A DNA stretch of 64,000 nt, taken from Trebouxia sp. TZW2008 (Eukaryota > Chlorophyta > Trebouxiophyceae > Trebouxiales > Trebouxiaceae). Position numbers and translations under genes: made by a program. The stretch lies in NCBI GenBank assembly GCA_002118135.1, contig BDIU01000214.1:1-64000 (forward strand), written 5' to 3'. Numbering within the stretch: the stretch's first letter is position 1; every line of letters starts with the position of its first letter. Shown here in pieces: positions 49,801 to 60,640 of this stretch. The notes under the pieces were generated by a model. The model saw only the letters and a program-made list of their open reading frames with translations. It was not told where the DNA came from and made no database searches.

Positions 49801-52800
49801 AGCACAGTCAACCGCTGCTTCACCACGTCTTCTGACCTTGTTGCAAGTAGACGTTTGTGGGCGCATGCTCAGGCTACAAGACACACACTGTAGCGTCTGT
49901 CTTCTTGCATGTGTGCTGGTCTGTGCACCCATCCGCATGTGCACTTTCACACTGTCCTCCCATGCACACTGCACTCTGCACTATCACAATCACAATTCAT
50001 CATTTCAAGCTTCACGCATGTCGTATGCTGACAGCTGTCCTGTCCTTCCTCTGCCCTGTGCTGACAGCTGACTTCGTTCCCTTGCGTGGCAAGGCAAGGT
50101 TGTCAAGCAAAGCTCACATGCTGATCTGACTGTCATTCCAGACGAGGCTTACGCCACCCTAGTGCATGTTGCACGCTGACAATTGTTCCTCCTTCCCTGG
50201 TACAGTTGTGCGGCAAGGTGAGATTGTAGAGCAAGGCTCGCATGCTGAGCTGATTGCCAGGCCAGATGGGGCTTATGCCACGCTAGTGCGCCTGCAAGCC
50301 ACTGCACAGAAGCATGATGCTGACAGCTGCGCTTCCTTGCCTGATGCAGTTGTGAGGCAAGGTGAGATTGTGGAGCAAGGCTCGCATGCTGAGCTGATTG
50401 CCAGGCCAGATGGGGCTTATGCCACGCTAGTGCGCCTGCAAGCATCTGCACAGAACCAAGATGCTGACAGCAATTACCAGCTGTCAGAGGAAAATCTGCA
50501 GAGGAGTCAGGATCCCAGCGTGTTGCAAGAAGTCGTCATTTCTCAGGTACGGACATGTGCATTTGCTAGGCTATCATTTGCGTCCTTACAGCATGCATAG
50601 GAAGGCTAGGGAAAGCGTGTATTGCAGGATTTTGTTGGGCACGGCAAATGCATGCATAATTATGCTGTGTGCTTAAGCTGGTACAGATCGCTATCTCTGT
50701 GTGCCTACACGGCTGGACTGATCAGCTATCATCAGCTCACTGTTAGGTTGTAAATTTGCTCGCTGCATCTCAAGTGATGCTGCTGCATGTTGTACAGTCC
50801 CTGCATACATGTTATCTGCACTGCTTGCTACCGACAAGAAACAATTTTCAGGGATTCCAGAGCTTGAGCATCAACCACATACAGACATGTAATCGCTCGC
50901 TGGTGACCTAGCTTGTGTAGACTCAATACAGTCAAGCTTGATTGTAACATTTTCTATTGATTGTCTACAACTTGTGCGATGCGGCTCTCATTGGACACAA
51001 GAACGCCCATGAAGATGACACTGGCCGGGCCAGCTTGTGTCTAGCTGCGCATGTAGCAGCATGTTATAGCATGAGCAGCATCACATGGTGTAGAGAAAGC
51101 AGTGTCTGCAGCGTCAAATCTCATTTGTAGTTCTCTGCTGGTGAATGAAAGGCATGTACAGTCTCAAGGTATTGCATGTAAGGTGCGGGTTCTTCCTCTT
51201 GGTGATGTTACGGTGTTTGGCATAGCATGCTTTAGGATAGCACAGGCCTGAACTGGTCGGAAATAGTTGATTGCTCCAGTACATACCCAGCTGGGCCTGC
51301 TGAGCCTGTCTAGCACACATTTACAGTGAGGGAATAGATGAATGATAACATGCTTTGGTGGGCTGTGCAGAAACAGGCTGAGGTGCAGCAGGCCCAAGCC
51401 GTTGATGTCACCGCTGCAGTCACTGTTGCCAGCCAGGCAACAGACAAGAGTGGGAAGGCTGCAAAAGGCAAGAAGACAAAGGAGAAAGAAGAGAAGGTGG
51501 GATTAATGTGACAGCTCTCTTAATCACACGTAGGCGTCGTCAGCTCACATGTCTCTGTGTACTCACTTGAACATCCTCATCTGGGCAGGGACCAGTGTAC
51601 TCTTTGGAGGTCCCAGTGATCCGTAGATCTCCTCTTGGAAAACCAGTATAGATAAATTTTGTAAAAATAGAACGCTCACCCAGAGACTTGATATAAAAAC
51701 AATTACACTTGTATAATCCTCTTTGGTTGGCTACAGATACTGTCCTGTCATTGCATGCCATTGAAACAATCACATGGGTATTATTGTACTGACATGCATT
51801 TGTGCCTTCCGCTCAGCAAGACTGATGCTAGTCAGCAAGAAGCACTACTTCACAAAATTGCTGAACACATGCGAGGTGCCACCAGGATGTGCTGCACATG
51901 TTCAAGTCCTGCCTATATGCCATTGGAGTTGTGGTGTTCAAGCGCAAGCTGGGTTTTTGCGGCTGCTCGGCATGAACAAACTCACGTGGCATCTTTCAAA
52001 ATTGAGGACAGCAGGCTCAGCAGGCATGGGCATGATGATGTCGGCCTTTGTCCTGACACTATCCAAGCCATCCTTGTACCAGTGAAACCTTAATGCTCAG
52101 CTGCAAGCTGGGTTTATGCGGCTGCTGGGGGTGCACAGGCCACGGTGGCATTTCGCAATCCTGGGCACAGCAGGCTCAGCGGCCTAGGCATCATGATGCT
52201 GGCTTTTGCCCTGGCACCATATACATTTTTGAAAACATGCTGCGCAGGTGCAAGCTGGCTTGTGCGCTTGCTGGGCATGAACAGACCAGAGTGACACTTT
52301 GCAGTCCTGGGCACAGCAGGCTCAGCAGGCCTAGGCATCATGATGCCAGCCTTTGGCCTGGCGTCATTCAAAAAAATTGAAAACGTGCTGCACAGGTGCA
52401 AGCTGGGTTTGTGCGGCTGCTAGGGATGAACAGACCCGAGTGGCACTTTGCAATTCTGGGCACAGCAGGCTCAGCAGGCCTAGGCATTATGATGCCAGCT
52501 TTTGCACTGGCACTGTCCAACATCATTGGCGTCTTCTACAACCCAGACTTCCAGAAGATGAAGAACACCATCCAGACCTGGTGCATTGTATTTGCTGCTG
52601 TGGGTGGGGCTGCTTTGGTTTTCTCTACAGTGGAGCAGTTCTGTTTCACTCTCATGGGGCAGAAGCTGGCCAGACGCATCAGACTGCTGCTCATGCAAGC
52701 TCTGTTGCGGCAGGTAATCCTCATGGCAACTTTTCTGTGGCATCGCTTTTGCTGCGCTGCTCTGCTTTGGTGTTCTCTACAGTGGAGCACTTCAGTTTCA

Positions 52801-55800
52801 CTCTGATGGGGCAGAAGTTGGCCAGGCGCATCAGGCTGCTGCTCCTGCAAGCTCTGTTGCGGCAGGTACTATCGAAAGTTGCCACCTTGTGGCAGGATGT
52901 GTAACAGCAATTGTTGTGCTTGTTATGTTTTATGTTGTTGTTACTGTTGTCATTGTGTTTGTTACTGCTGTTGCGAGTGGCACTGGCATCACCAGAATCA
53001 TCAGCAATATTCCACTTATCAAGTTGTAACTTGGTTTTACTGGTCTACCAGCATCAGTTTTGTTGACCTGATCGTCATGATACCACCATCGACACTGTTG
53101 TTGTCATCGTTATAAATGTAGAGGTGATTGTCATCATCATTGTGGCATATGCTTGCACAGGAGGTGGGCTGGTTTGACAAGCCAGAAAACTCCAGCGGCG
53201 CAATAGCAGGGCGACTAAGCACTGACACTCTACACATCAGAGGGGCCGTGGGGGACCGCCTGGGCTTAGTCATACAGAATCTGGTCACGATCATCGCTGC
53301 TTACGTCATCGCCTTCACTGCTGGCTGGAAGATGACTCTGGTGATTACTGCCACTGTACCGCTGCTGGGCATTGGTGCGTGGATTGGAGCCAAGTTTCAG
53401 ATGGGCTTCTCCAGCACGGTACATAATCACGTGTCTGTAATGTATATATGTACGCAATGTACATATGCATGCAATGTACATATGTATTTAAAATGTCTAT
53501 ATACATGTATTTACCTAGAAGGTATATATACATTGTACAATGCGCGATCATGGATGCCTTCAGCTGTGTAAGTGTTGCTGATTTCAGGCAAGCAAGCTGT
53601 ATGATGGCGCCAACAAAATTGCAGCAGAGTTGGCAGGCCTGTGCTCACTGCATATGCTTGCCCTTGCCTTCTGAAGCGCAGGCAAGCAAGCTGTTTGACT
53701 ATGCCAGACAGACAGCAGCAGAACATCAATTCTGCGCTTGTTATGTGAGCTGAATCTCCCAGAATGTTGACAAGCACGCTGTCTCAAGCTGCACACCAAG
53801 ACAACAGCATGGTCACTCCTGCGCTTGCTAAATCAGCTGTGCAAATGCCTGTGACTGCAGGCAAGCAAGCAAGCTGTTTGACACTGACGACCAGACACAG
53901 CAGAAGGGTCAGCCCGTTAAAGCAATGGACTTGATCAGTAAGCTGTGAAAGAGTTTTTCGGTGCAGGCTAGCAAGCTGTTTGGCAGCAAAGACCAGATTG
54001 CACCAGACACCTTGGACACTTGCTTGATCAATGAATGTGGCCTCCCAACTGCAGGCAAGCAAGCTGTTTGACAGTGCCAACCAGACAGCAGCTGAAGCAG
54101 TGGCAAGCATTCGCACTGTGGCGGCCTTTGGGTTGCAAGGCCAAGTGAGCCAGCTGTATGAGCAGCAGCTGCAGCAGCCCACCAAGAGCATTGAGAAGAC
54201 CAGTCACACTTCTGGGCTCAGCTTTGGCTTCAGCCAATTCATCATCTTTGCAGTCTACGCCCTGGGCTTCTGGTCAGCCACGCATGCCCATGTTCATTTT
54301 TGCCCAGTCAGTTCATCATCTTTGCTGTCTATGCGCTGGGCTTCTGGTGAGTCATGCGTGTGCAGCATTTGTTAAGATTTTGTCTCTTTGCATTGTGCGG
54401 TAAGTTTGGTCTGTTTGCCTGTGACAGCAGCTTGACTTCAGCCATTTCATAATCTTTGCCATCTATGCACTAGGCGTCTCGTGAGCATGAGCATTTATAA
54501 TTTTTTGTCTGCATGGCTTTGTGACTATGAGCCTTGTTCCCAGCAACAGCTGTCAGCTTTGGCATTAGCCAGCTCATCATCTTTGCAGTCTATGCGTTGG
54601 ACATTTGACGAGTCACACATGTAGTCCAGCAAGTCTATGCCCCAGCAAAGAGAATGCTGCACCATTAAGATTTGCAAAAGTCAAAGCGTCTGCCAAAGCA
54701 GCAGACACAGCTTTTCCAGCTGCAATTGTTGCGTGCAAAGCAGTGGACAAAAGAGTTACTTGTTCACGCATGCAAAACACATCCACTCAGCACGGCACAG
54801 GCTGAAATGGGCTTCTGTTCTAGAGGGATGAATGTTATGCAGGTATGGCGGCAAGCAGATTTCTGAAGGGCAGCTCACCTTCACACAGATGCTCAAGGTC
54901 AGCCTACTCGCACACAACACACACTCTCAGCAGCACAGAATGCGCCTGCACGTCCTTGTGTCGCGTTCATTGTTGTCGGCCTGCAAGTTTGCAAACCTTG
55001 CACACTAGTGCTGTGATGCTTTGTGACGCTGTTCATAGATGCTGCAAGCTATCCCTGCCCTCAAGATTTCGGACGTCAGCTTGATGCTGCCTGTTTGTCC
55101 TGCTCTATATGCATATTGGACTAGCCTCACCAATACCTGAATGCCTTTCCTGGCTATCTCAACAAGCAGATATGGACTTTACTCTGCAGGTCTTTTTTGC
55201 TGTCGCGTTCTCAGCCATTGGCATTGCCAATGCCCAGATGGCATTCCCAGACATCACCAAAGCCTCTGGGGCTGTCAAGCGGGTCTTCTCTGTCATTGAC
55301 CGTGTGCCCGCCATCCTTCTCAACACTGCCTCAGGTCAGCTTTACAGTCAATCAATCAATAGAGTGTACAGTCCGGGGCAGGGAGCCAGATGTGACTTCC
55401 TGGGCTGAAAGCACTGGTGAATGTGTCTGGCAACCAAAGGCAGCTGATCAGTGTTTGCCTCAAAAACACAGTGAGAGCTTCATCTCTTGACAATCATACA
55501 CAAGCAAAGTCCAAAGATTATGGACAACGTAGCTGTTGGATGTAATGTACCCCTTGCACCTTTCAGCCTTATGCTCAGTAAAGGACAGTACAAGACAGAC
55601 CCCGGCACACACTAGTAGCACTTGTACTTATTATTTGTGTCTCTGATTACTATACTCAGTGTTCAGCATCACGTTACAAATTTACGTTAACATCCATAAA
55701 CCACAGAGGCATGTGTGTCCCCTGTTACAAAGCTCTTATCTTACTCTAAGGCTTGAGTTGCCAGGAGTGTTGGGCATGCATGTTCACAAGTAGCTGTGCA

Positions 55801-58268
55801 GCTACACAACACTTGTTCTGTGGCTTGTTGCTTCACAGCCCTACCTCAGCATGCAGTCGCATCGCAGTCAAAACCCCACAGCTTGTGTGGTGGAAACACA
55901 CTTGTTAGCAGGGGGAAGTGGAGCTGCGTAGCATAGGGTTCAGATTTCCTGCGTGGCCTGAAGCTCAAGCCTTTGGTGTGTCCAGTCTACAGATGGAGGG
56001 GGTTGAAAGCTAGCAGCATGCAATTGATCATACAGTCAATCATATAGTCAAAATTCCACGGCTTGTGTGTTGGACACACAGGTGCAAAGCCAGACAAGGC
56101 AGGGGGCCGTGTGGAGCTGCGTAGCATAGGGTTCAGATACCCTGCAAGGCCTGAGGTGACTGTTTTTGAGGGGTTCAGCCTGCAAGTGGAGGCGGGTCGC
56201 AGCTTAGCCCTAGTGGGTCAGTCAGGCAGCGGCAAGTCTACTGTCATCAGCCTTATTGAGCGCTTCTATGATGTTGAAGCTGGGCAGGTGATATGTAATT
56301 TGGCATTGCATGCATTGTGAATGAAAAGTTCAATCCATGGGTTAAGGTGAGTTAAAGTTTAGCCCTGGTGGGTCAGTCTGGCAGTGGCAAATCCACAGTC
56401 ATCAGGGTTATTGAGCGCGTCTATGATGTTGAAGCTGGGCAGGTGATATGTGATCTGGCATTGCCTGAATTGTGTGTGAGGGGTTCAGCCTTCAAGATGA
56501 GAGTGGTCGCAGCTTAGCCCTATTGGGTCAGTCCGGCAGTGGCAAATCCACAGTCATCAGCCTCATTGAGCGCTTCTATGATGAGGAGGCTGGGCAGGTG
56601 AGAGAGTTCGAAATAGCACATTTTGGGGCAACAAATGAGTTTGACTGCATGCAACATGCGGCCTTGAATGTTGTGGGCATTGATCTTTCATGTTGGCTGC
56701 ATCTTGTTTGCTGAAGGATTGCTGGAGCAGAATGGGCAAGTGCAAGGTTAGCATGTAAGCGTGTCAGCTGCTTGGTGGCTGTTACCTCAACGATTTGTGC
56801 ATCAAGTTTGTGGTCATGCTGTGATATACTGCCATGTTCAGGATAAAGCACATGTGTGCATACTTGCACACCACACACTATTCTTTGAACGCAACTCGCT
56901 ACAGCATTTCATTGTTGAGGTGGCAGCAGTTGCAAGGACGCAAGTATACTCTGTGTGTTGCTGCAACTTGTCTATTTTGCACAAGAGCAGCAAGATTGTC
57001 AGCCACGTCCCTGAACAGCATGGGCCAAGAGCCTGTCCGACAGTACATCAGTTTTGTCGCTTGCTGACCCCATTGTCGCTGGAGGCATCAAGCGCTTACC
57101 TCGTGTCCCTTTTGGAAACATGTCTGCTTGGAGGCTCTTGTGGTCTCCAGGCCAGTCAGGCCAAGAGGCAACAGTGGTTGAGATTTTGTCGCCTCTTGTC
57201 AGGCACAAGCTCAAACATCGCTCTACAGTTCTGTGATGGATTGAGCCTCCAGATGTTGCAGCACATTGTCTGCAAGGTGCCAACTCTGGTGCCTCTGTAT
57301 GCTAGTTGCAAGTGTGTCCTGACAACAGTGCATCATGTGCAGGTGCTAGTGAATGGTGTTGATGTACGGGACATGGATCTGCACTGGCTCCGAAGCCAGG
57401 TGGGCTTGGTGAGTCAGGAGCCAGTCCTGTTTTCTTGCAGTGTCAGGGAGAACATCTGCTACGGCAGGCCAGATGCCACCCAAGAAGAAGTGCAGAATGC
57501 TGCTGAAGCTGCCAATGCTCACTCCTTCATTCAGAAGCTGCCAGAGGGCTACAGCACACAGGTACAGACAGCAGCATATTTGGGATTCTTTGGCATGAAG
57601 ATTACAGATCCTTTGTTGTTCTATTGTCACTTTTCCTGGCAGCCCTGTCTGTATACATAGCAGCATACCTGGGTTTCTCTGGCAATAAAATTACAGATCC
57701 TTTGGTTTTCTGTGAGTATCTTGGCTGGCAGCCTGTTTGCTAAACTGAAACAGCACTGGTAGGGATTTTTACATTGCTCATGAAGCGGGCATGAAAAGGG
57801 CAAGATTTCTAGCCCTGGGTATTTGCAGCCCTTGGTCCACCGGCAACATGGAGTCATGTATTGTAATCACTGCATGCACGCTAGGCTAGCAGTACCTTTG
57901 GCAACTGGCTCATGATGTGGCTGTTTCTGTGTCAGGTTGGAGAAGGCGCTATTCAGCTGTCTGGAGGTCAGAAGCAACGTGTTGCAATTGCACGAGCGAT
58001 TTTGAAGGATCCTGCTATACTGCTCCTGGATGAAGCAACAAGTGCATTGGATGCTGAGTCAGAACGGCTAGTCCAAGATGCACTTGAAAAGCTGATGGTG
58101 GGGCGCACCACCATTGTGGTAGCTCACCGATTGAGCACAATCAGAAATGCAGATACAATAGCTGTGGTACAGCAGGGAAAGATTGTGGAGCAGGGTAGCC
58201 ACAATCAGTTGATGCAAATTCCCATGGGAGCATACGCTTCCTTGGTTAGGCATCAGCAGCAGGCATGA
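43833..58268 (+). CDS. ABCB: Full-size ABCB (MDR/P-glycoprotein) transporter
   Basis: Twenty exons (43833-44017, 44089-44150, 44491-44588, 44722-44800, 45385-45588, 45963-46325, 47610-47974, 48431-48636, 48934-49027, 49617-49764, 50350-50546, 51371-51496, 52396-52713, 53161-53418, 54055-54272, 54843-54897, 55190-55334, 56082-56287, 57343-57561, 57936-58268) join with every phase consistent to 1292 aa, the standard length. The order is TMD1, NBD1, linker, TMD2, NBD2. NBD1: [35 protein letters not shown]. Linker: [14 protein letters not shown]2: [35 protein letters not shown]. All ATPase residues are present in both halves, so it should be an active exporter, probably at the plasma or organelle membrane; the substrate cannot be told. 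Intron 7 has a GC donor. At least nine exons are flanked by tandem copies (listed separately), and these account for much of the 14.4 kb. Confidence 0.95.
46964..47546 (+). repeat. Three upstream copies of ABCB exon 7 (5' part)
   Basis: Copies start at 46964, 47177 and 47397, the intact exon at 47610: spacings 213, 220 and 213 bp. Each starts after an ACAG acceptor and repeats about 150 bp coding [15 protein letters not shown] to ANILTVI, then about 60 bp of copied intron. They lack the ATP-binding half of the exon, and the first runs into a stop (SQQ, then TAA). Confidence 0.95.
48190..48352 (+). repeat. Decayed upstream copies of ABCB exon 8 (5' part)
   Basis: At 48302-48352, after CATGCAG, the frame reads [17 protein letters not shown], a copy of [17 protein letters not shown] in the intact exon at 48431. 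A fainter one at about 48190-48240 reads [14 protein letters not shown] against [14 protein letters not shown]. Confidence 0.7.
49352..49530 (+). repeat. Two upstream copies of ABCB exon 10 (Walker B, 5' part)
   Basis: Copies start at 49352 and 49480, the intact exon at 49617: unit about 130 bp. Each keeps only about 48 bp of exon ([10 protein letters not shown], with a Pro for Leu in the first) before shared intron sequence. The upstream intron with its polypyrimidine and acceptor stretch is copied too. Confidence 0.92.
50080..50349 (+). repeat. Two upstream copies of ABCB exon 11, one intact and in frame
   Basis: A decayed copy lies at about 50080-50165. A nearly perfect one starts at 50206, exactly 144 nt before the exon start at 50350, each after its own CAG acceptor. 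The two differ at only two sites over the 95 or so bp coding [20 protein letters not shown] onward. The frame stays open from 50206 through to the exon end at 50546. Confidence 0.93.
50547..51370. other. ABCB intron 11 with dispersed repeat R2
   Basis: A large intron between NBD1 and the linker exon. It contains the longest R2 repeat copy (about 51105-51330); otherwise I see nothing coding. Confidence 0.6.
51105..51330 (-). repeat. Dispersed repeat R2, longest copy
   Basis: The minus strand reads TGCTAGACAGGCTCAGCAGG, then CCCAGCTGGGTATG and TTCCGACCAGTTCAGGCCTG. Related segments are at 61305-61400 (+) and 63011-63063 (-). No coding signal is evident; it may be a decayed transposon piece. 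Confidence 0.7.
51935..52370 (+). repeat. Three upstream copies of ABCB exon 13 (5' part)
   Basis: Copies at about 51935-52075, 52098-52222 and 52245-52370 repeat the start of the intact exon at 52396 (CAAGCTGGGTTTGTGCGGCT, then GGCACAGCAGGCTCAGCAGG). Spacing is about 150 bp. The third has TGA in place of TGG at the EWHF codons and the others carry frame changes, so none is a functional exon. Confidence 0.93.
52757..52866 (+). pseudogene. Downstream copy of ABCB exon 13 (3' part with donor)
   Basis: This repeats 52600-52713, the stretch coding [20 protein letters not shown] and the CGGCAG|GTA donor, about 152 bp downstream. Protein similarity is high. It has no acceptor at its 5' edge. Confidence 0.9.
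53440..53535. repeat. AT-rich palindromic TGTACATA tract
   Basis: An intronic stretch with repeated ATGTACATATG words and TATATATACAT. It is self-complementary and could form hairpins. Confidence 0.75.
53585..54010 (+). repeat. Five upstream copies of ABCB exon 15 (5' end)
   Basis: Copies at about 53585, 53679, 53762, 53858 and 53963, each spaced 80-105 bp, precede the intact exon at 54055. Each begins CAGGCAAGCAAGCTG or a variant and keeps about 40 bp (ASKLFDxANQTAAE). Decay ranges from a few changes (53679) to frameshifted (53762, 53858). Confidence 0.93.
54297..54606 (+). repeat. Three downstream copies of ABCB exon 15 (3' end)
   Basis: The exon end coding [14 protein letters not shown] recurs at about 54297-54350, 54432-54482 and 54558-54606. 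The first keeps the coding sense and a TGG|TGAG-like donor region; the later ones are more changed. All lie downstream of the intact exon end (54272). Confidence 0.92.
55335..56081. other. ABCB intron 17 with a decayed copy of exon 18
   Basis: At about 55915-56015, after TTAGCAG, the sequence GTGGAGCTGCGTAGCATAGG and its sequel copy the start of exon 18 ([15 protein letters not shown]), with mutations soon after. The rest of the intron shows nothing recognisable. Confidence 0.8.
56345..56598 (+). repeat. Two downstream copies of ABCB exon 18 (Walker A, 3' part)
   Basis: Copies at about 56345-56447 and 56477-56598 repeat [20 protein letters not shown] to EAGQ with the GGGCAG|GTGA donor. Both keep an intact Walker A motif. 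The second also has the codons for GFSLQ-E-GRSLAL. They lie downstream of the full exon (56082-56287). Confidence 0.94.
57575..57740. repeat. Intronic tandem duplication in ABCB intron 19
   Basis: The stretch with ATTACAGATCCTTTG at 57575-57660 recurs at about 57660-57740 with a CTGGCAGCC end, both purely intronic. Confidence 0.75.
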
Positions 58269-58853
58269 ACCGTCTAGCTTTGGCAATCAGCTATGACAGG
58301 AACTGCTGCTTTCAGGTTTTGATCATTTTCAGACTGTATGAGTTATCTGGCAGTGCGCAAAGTTCAGCTTAGTATCTGTCTGCTGTCTCAAAGCTTAGTT
58401 AGAAATATATCTGGGCGCAGATCTGTATGTTTTTCCTTTGTTAGGGTCACATATTATGGCAGAGATGCATTGCCGCTGTACTGAACCTTAAATAGTTGCA
58501 ACAATTTTTTGACATTAACTGAAACAAGATCAAATATTCAATTATGTAGATGTCTTTCAACGTCATACAGAACAACGCACCTTTGTCCTGTACATTCGAC
58601 GTCATTGTTATGCATATTTAGGAGCAGTGTCCAACTAGCAACCAGCATTGTAAATACCATACATGACATGTAACTCACAATTTGGTACAAGACGGTGTTC
58701 AAGGCTGCTGGCATCTCTGTTCAAATCTGTATGCCTGACTTGGAAAGACAGTATATTTGTCACAGATGTAACGCGTTATATGATGAAAACGCAACATACC
58801 GTCTCAACTTCATTGTTGACGCAAAACTGTTCTACTGTCAACACCAGCCTAAG
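58269..58853. other. Convergent intergenic region after ABCB
   Basis: No gene seen. 3' UTRs of ABCB and the minus-strand coiled-coil gene are expected here. Confidence 0.45.
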
Positions 58854-59985
58854 CTAGTCAGATGAAGAGGGCTTGAGGTCTGTGCTGCTGCTATCAAGTG
58901 AGACAGCATCATTCAGCCGAGACAGCTGAGGTGAAGAGTCAGCTTTGTCTGCATCTGGCTCAGCACCATCTGAGCTGTTCAGCTGCTCTGCAGAATCAGG
59001 CTGGTCATCTGCAAACCTGGCATGCGGCTCAGCTTGCTCTGCATCATCCTGTTCCACAGTAGCATGGTCATGATAGTGACCAAGGTTCATGGTCGTTGCT
59101 CTCAATGGAGACTGCTTGACAGGTGACAGCCTGGAAGCAAAAGTCCTGGATCGTCCCAAACCCCCGCTTCTAGGTGATGATTCTGCATCAGAAGGTGACG
59201 CCCATGCAGAGATTCGGTCTGCACTCCTTGGTGAGGATGGCGGTGTGTCCCGCAGCTGTGCAATCTTGTGAAGGCGTTTCTGGATGCCTGCCAGATCCAT
59301 CTGCAGTCTGCTGTCCCGCCTGTCCAACGTACCAGGCAGCCCAGACTGTAGTCGGCTGGGTGGCGATGCTTGCCACGTGGGATCACTGCTGCGCACGGGG
59401 CTTTGATATCTTGTTGAAGTGCTGTCAGGGCTACAGCTGGGAGAGTCCCCAAAGTACATGGCTAGCATCTTCCTGAGATCTGAAGCGGCAGACTCAGCTG
59501 TGTCCACTTCTGCTTGTAGGCTCAGCCGATGCTGCTGTTCCTGAGCCAGGCATAAGGAGGCTGTCATGTCTTATTGTCAAGCGCACAATGTGGAACAGCA
59601 TTCCCTGGCATGTTCTGACTGTGGACATTAAGCAGGCTAAGGTTGAGGATACCTGTGCAAAGAGATAGCTCATGTTTTCTAGGCTCTCCCGTAAAGTGTC
59701 AACCTGTTGCTGCAACTGTTCCGATGCTGACATCTCGAGCAAAAGCTGCTGCGACTTGTGCTGCATGGCTGCCTGCACCATCTGGAGCATATCTGCAACC
59801 TCTTTTGCATCGTAGACCTCAGGCATCAGTCGCCGTTTACGCTTTCTGCTATCCGGCTTGCTGCGAGCTGGTTTACGCAAAGCGCCGCTCAGAAACCATA
59901 CAGGAAAGGCAACGGCTGTCAGTGAGAGCACGGTCACAGTTCCGAAGAGGCTGAACGGAAAGCGCACGGCTTTGTGCAACCACAT
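58854..59985 (-). CDS. Membrane-anchored coiled-coil protein, function unknown
   Basis: I do not recognise the family. Two exons are traced (59985-59653 and 59540-58854), joining in phase to 339 aa from ATG 59985. That ATG is uncertain: the frame is open to about 60123 without an upstream Met, so an earlier exon is possible. The protein has one strong membrane helix near the N-terminus (PFSLFGTVTVLSLTAVAFPV), a basic cluster (SRKRKRRLMP), a heptad-like helical region (VADMLQMVQAAMQHKSQQLL to LQQQVDTLRESLENM and HRLSLQAEVDTAES), then a long Ser/Pro/Asp-rich disordered tail. This looks like a cytosol-facing coiled-coil tether, which is inference. Confidence 0.72.
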
Positions 59986-60123
59986 ATTTTGCTCAGATCG
60001 AGAAAGAAATGCGCCCGGCACTCGGACCTTATTGTCGAGGACTGCTGCATGATCTTGCAACCTACCAATGATTGCCGCCAAAGCCCGACGGCGCGGGACG
60101 CTGCGGTCAAAGGTCTGGCGCAC

Positions 60124-60640
60124 TGAGCATCGACTTTGAACCCAGGTCGTAACGCCACCATTGCTTTAAATGCAATGCCCAATTGCGCCCTTCGCTTTGG
60201 AAAGCGCCCTTCGCGCATGAGTGTTGCGCTTTGACTAAGCACCGTCCGAGTGCTGCAGGACGCGCCGGATCTTGCGGGCATCGCGGGCAGGGCGTCGTCA
60301 TGGCATATCGGGCGCTGAGCCGGCTGTGTCAACATAGCCGCAAAGCACGGCAACGATTTGTGCCGGTATGCACCTGATTACGACCTCCACTGTGTCTTTT
60401 TTGTGCATCGGACCAGATTGTTGTGCAAATGCAGGTGCAGTCAGCATCGATCGCAGCTTTTGAGAGATCACAATGCCTAGCAGGTACATTCGTACAGCAA
60501 GAAAGCGACACCACCGTGCTGTTTGCAGCCATCACCACAGCTGTATTTGACACTGCTTGACACAGCCGTACGCTTTGCAGGACAAACATACGGTCAGCTC
60601 ACACCCTCGAGGTTAGTTGTTGCGAGATGAACATCTAGCA
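60124..60640. promoter_or_regulatory. Divergent region, coiled-coil gene / DLST
   Basis: Just over 500 bp between divergent genes; both promoters are expected. No specific element was recognised, and a missed 5' exon of the minus-strand gene could be here. Confidence 0.4.

Noticed and set aside
51540..51735. Possible third transposon (CAGTGTACTCTTTGGAGG ... CCTCTTTGGTTGGC)
   Set aside because: It looks element-like, with CAGT near both ends, but I could not establish matching inverted ends or a second copy in the window.
46964..54606. CRISPR-like array interpretation of the regularly spaced repeats
   Set aside because: The repeats are exon pieces with intron between them, they differ from one another, and the setting is an intron-rich nuclear gene. 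No direct repeats of 25-40 bp with unique spacers are present.
49352..54606. Several separate ABC transporter genes in tandem
   Set aside because: The twenty exons chain in phase into one protein with one TMD1-NBD1-TMD2-NBD2 order. The extra pieces lack the other half of their exon.
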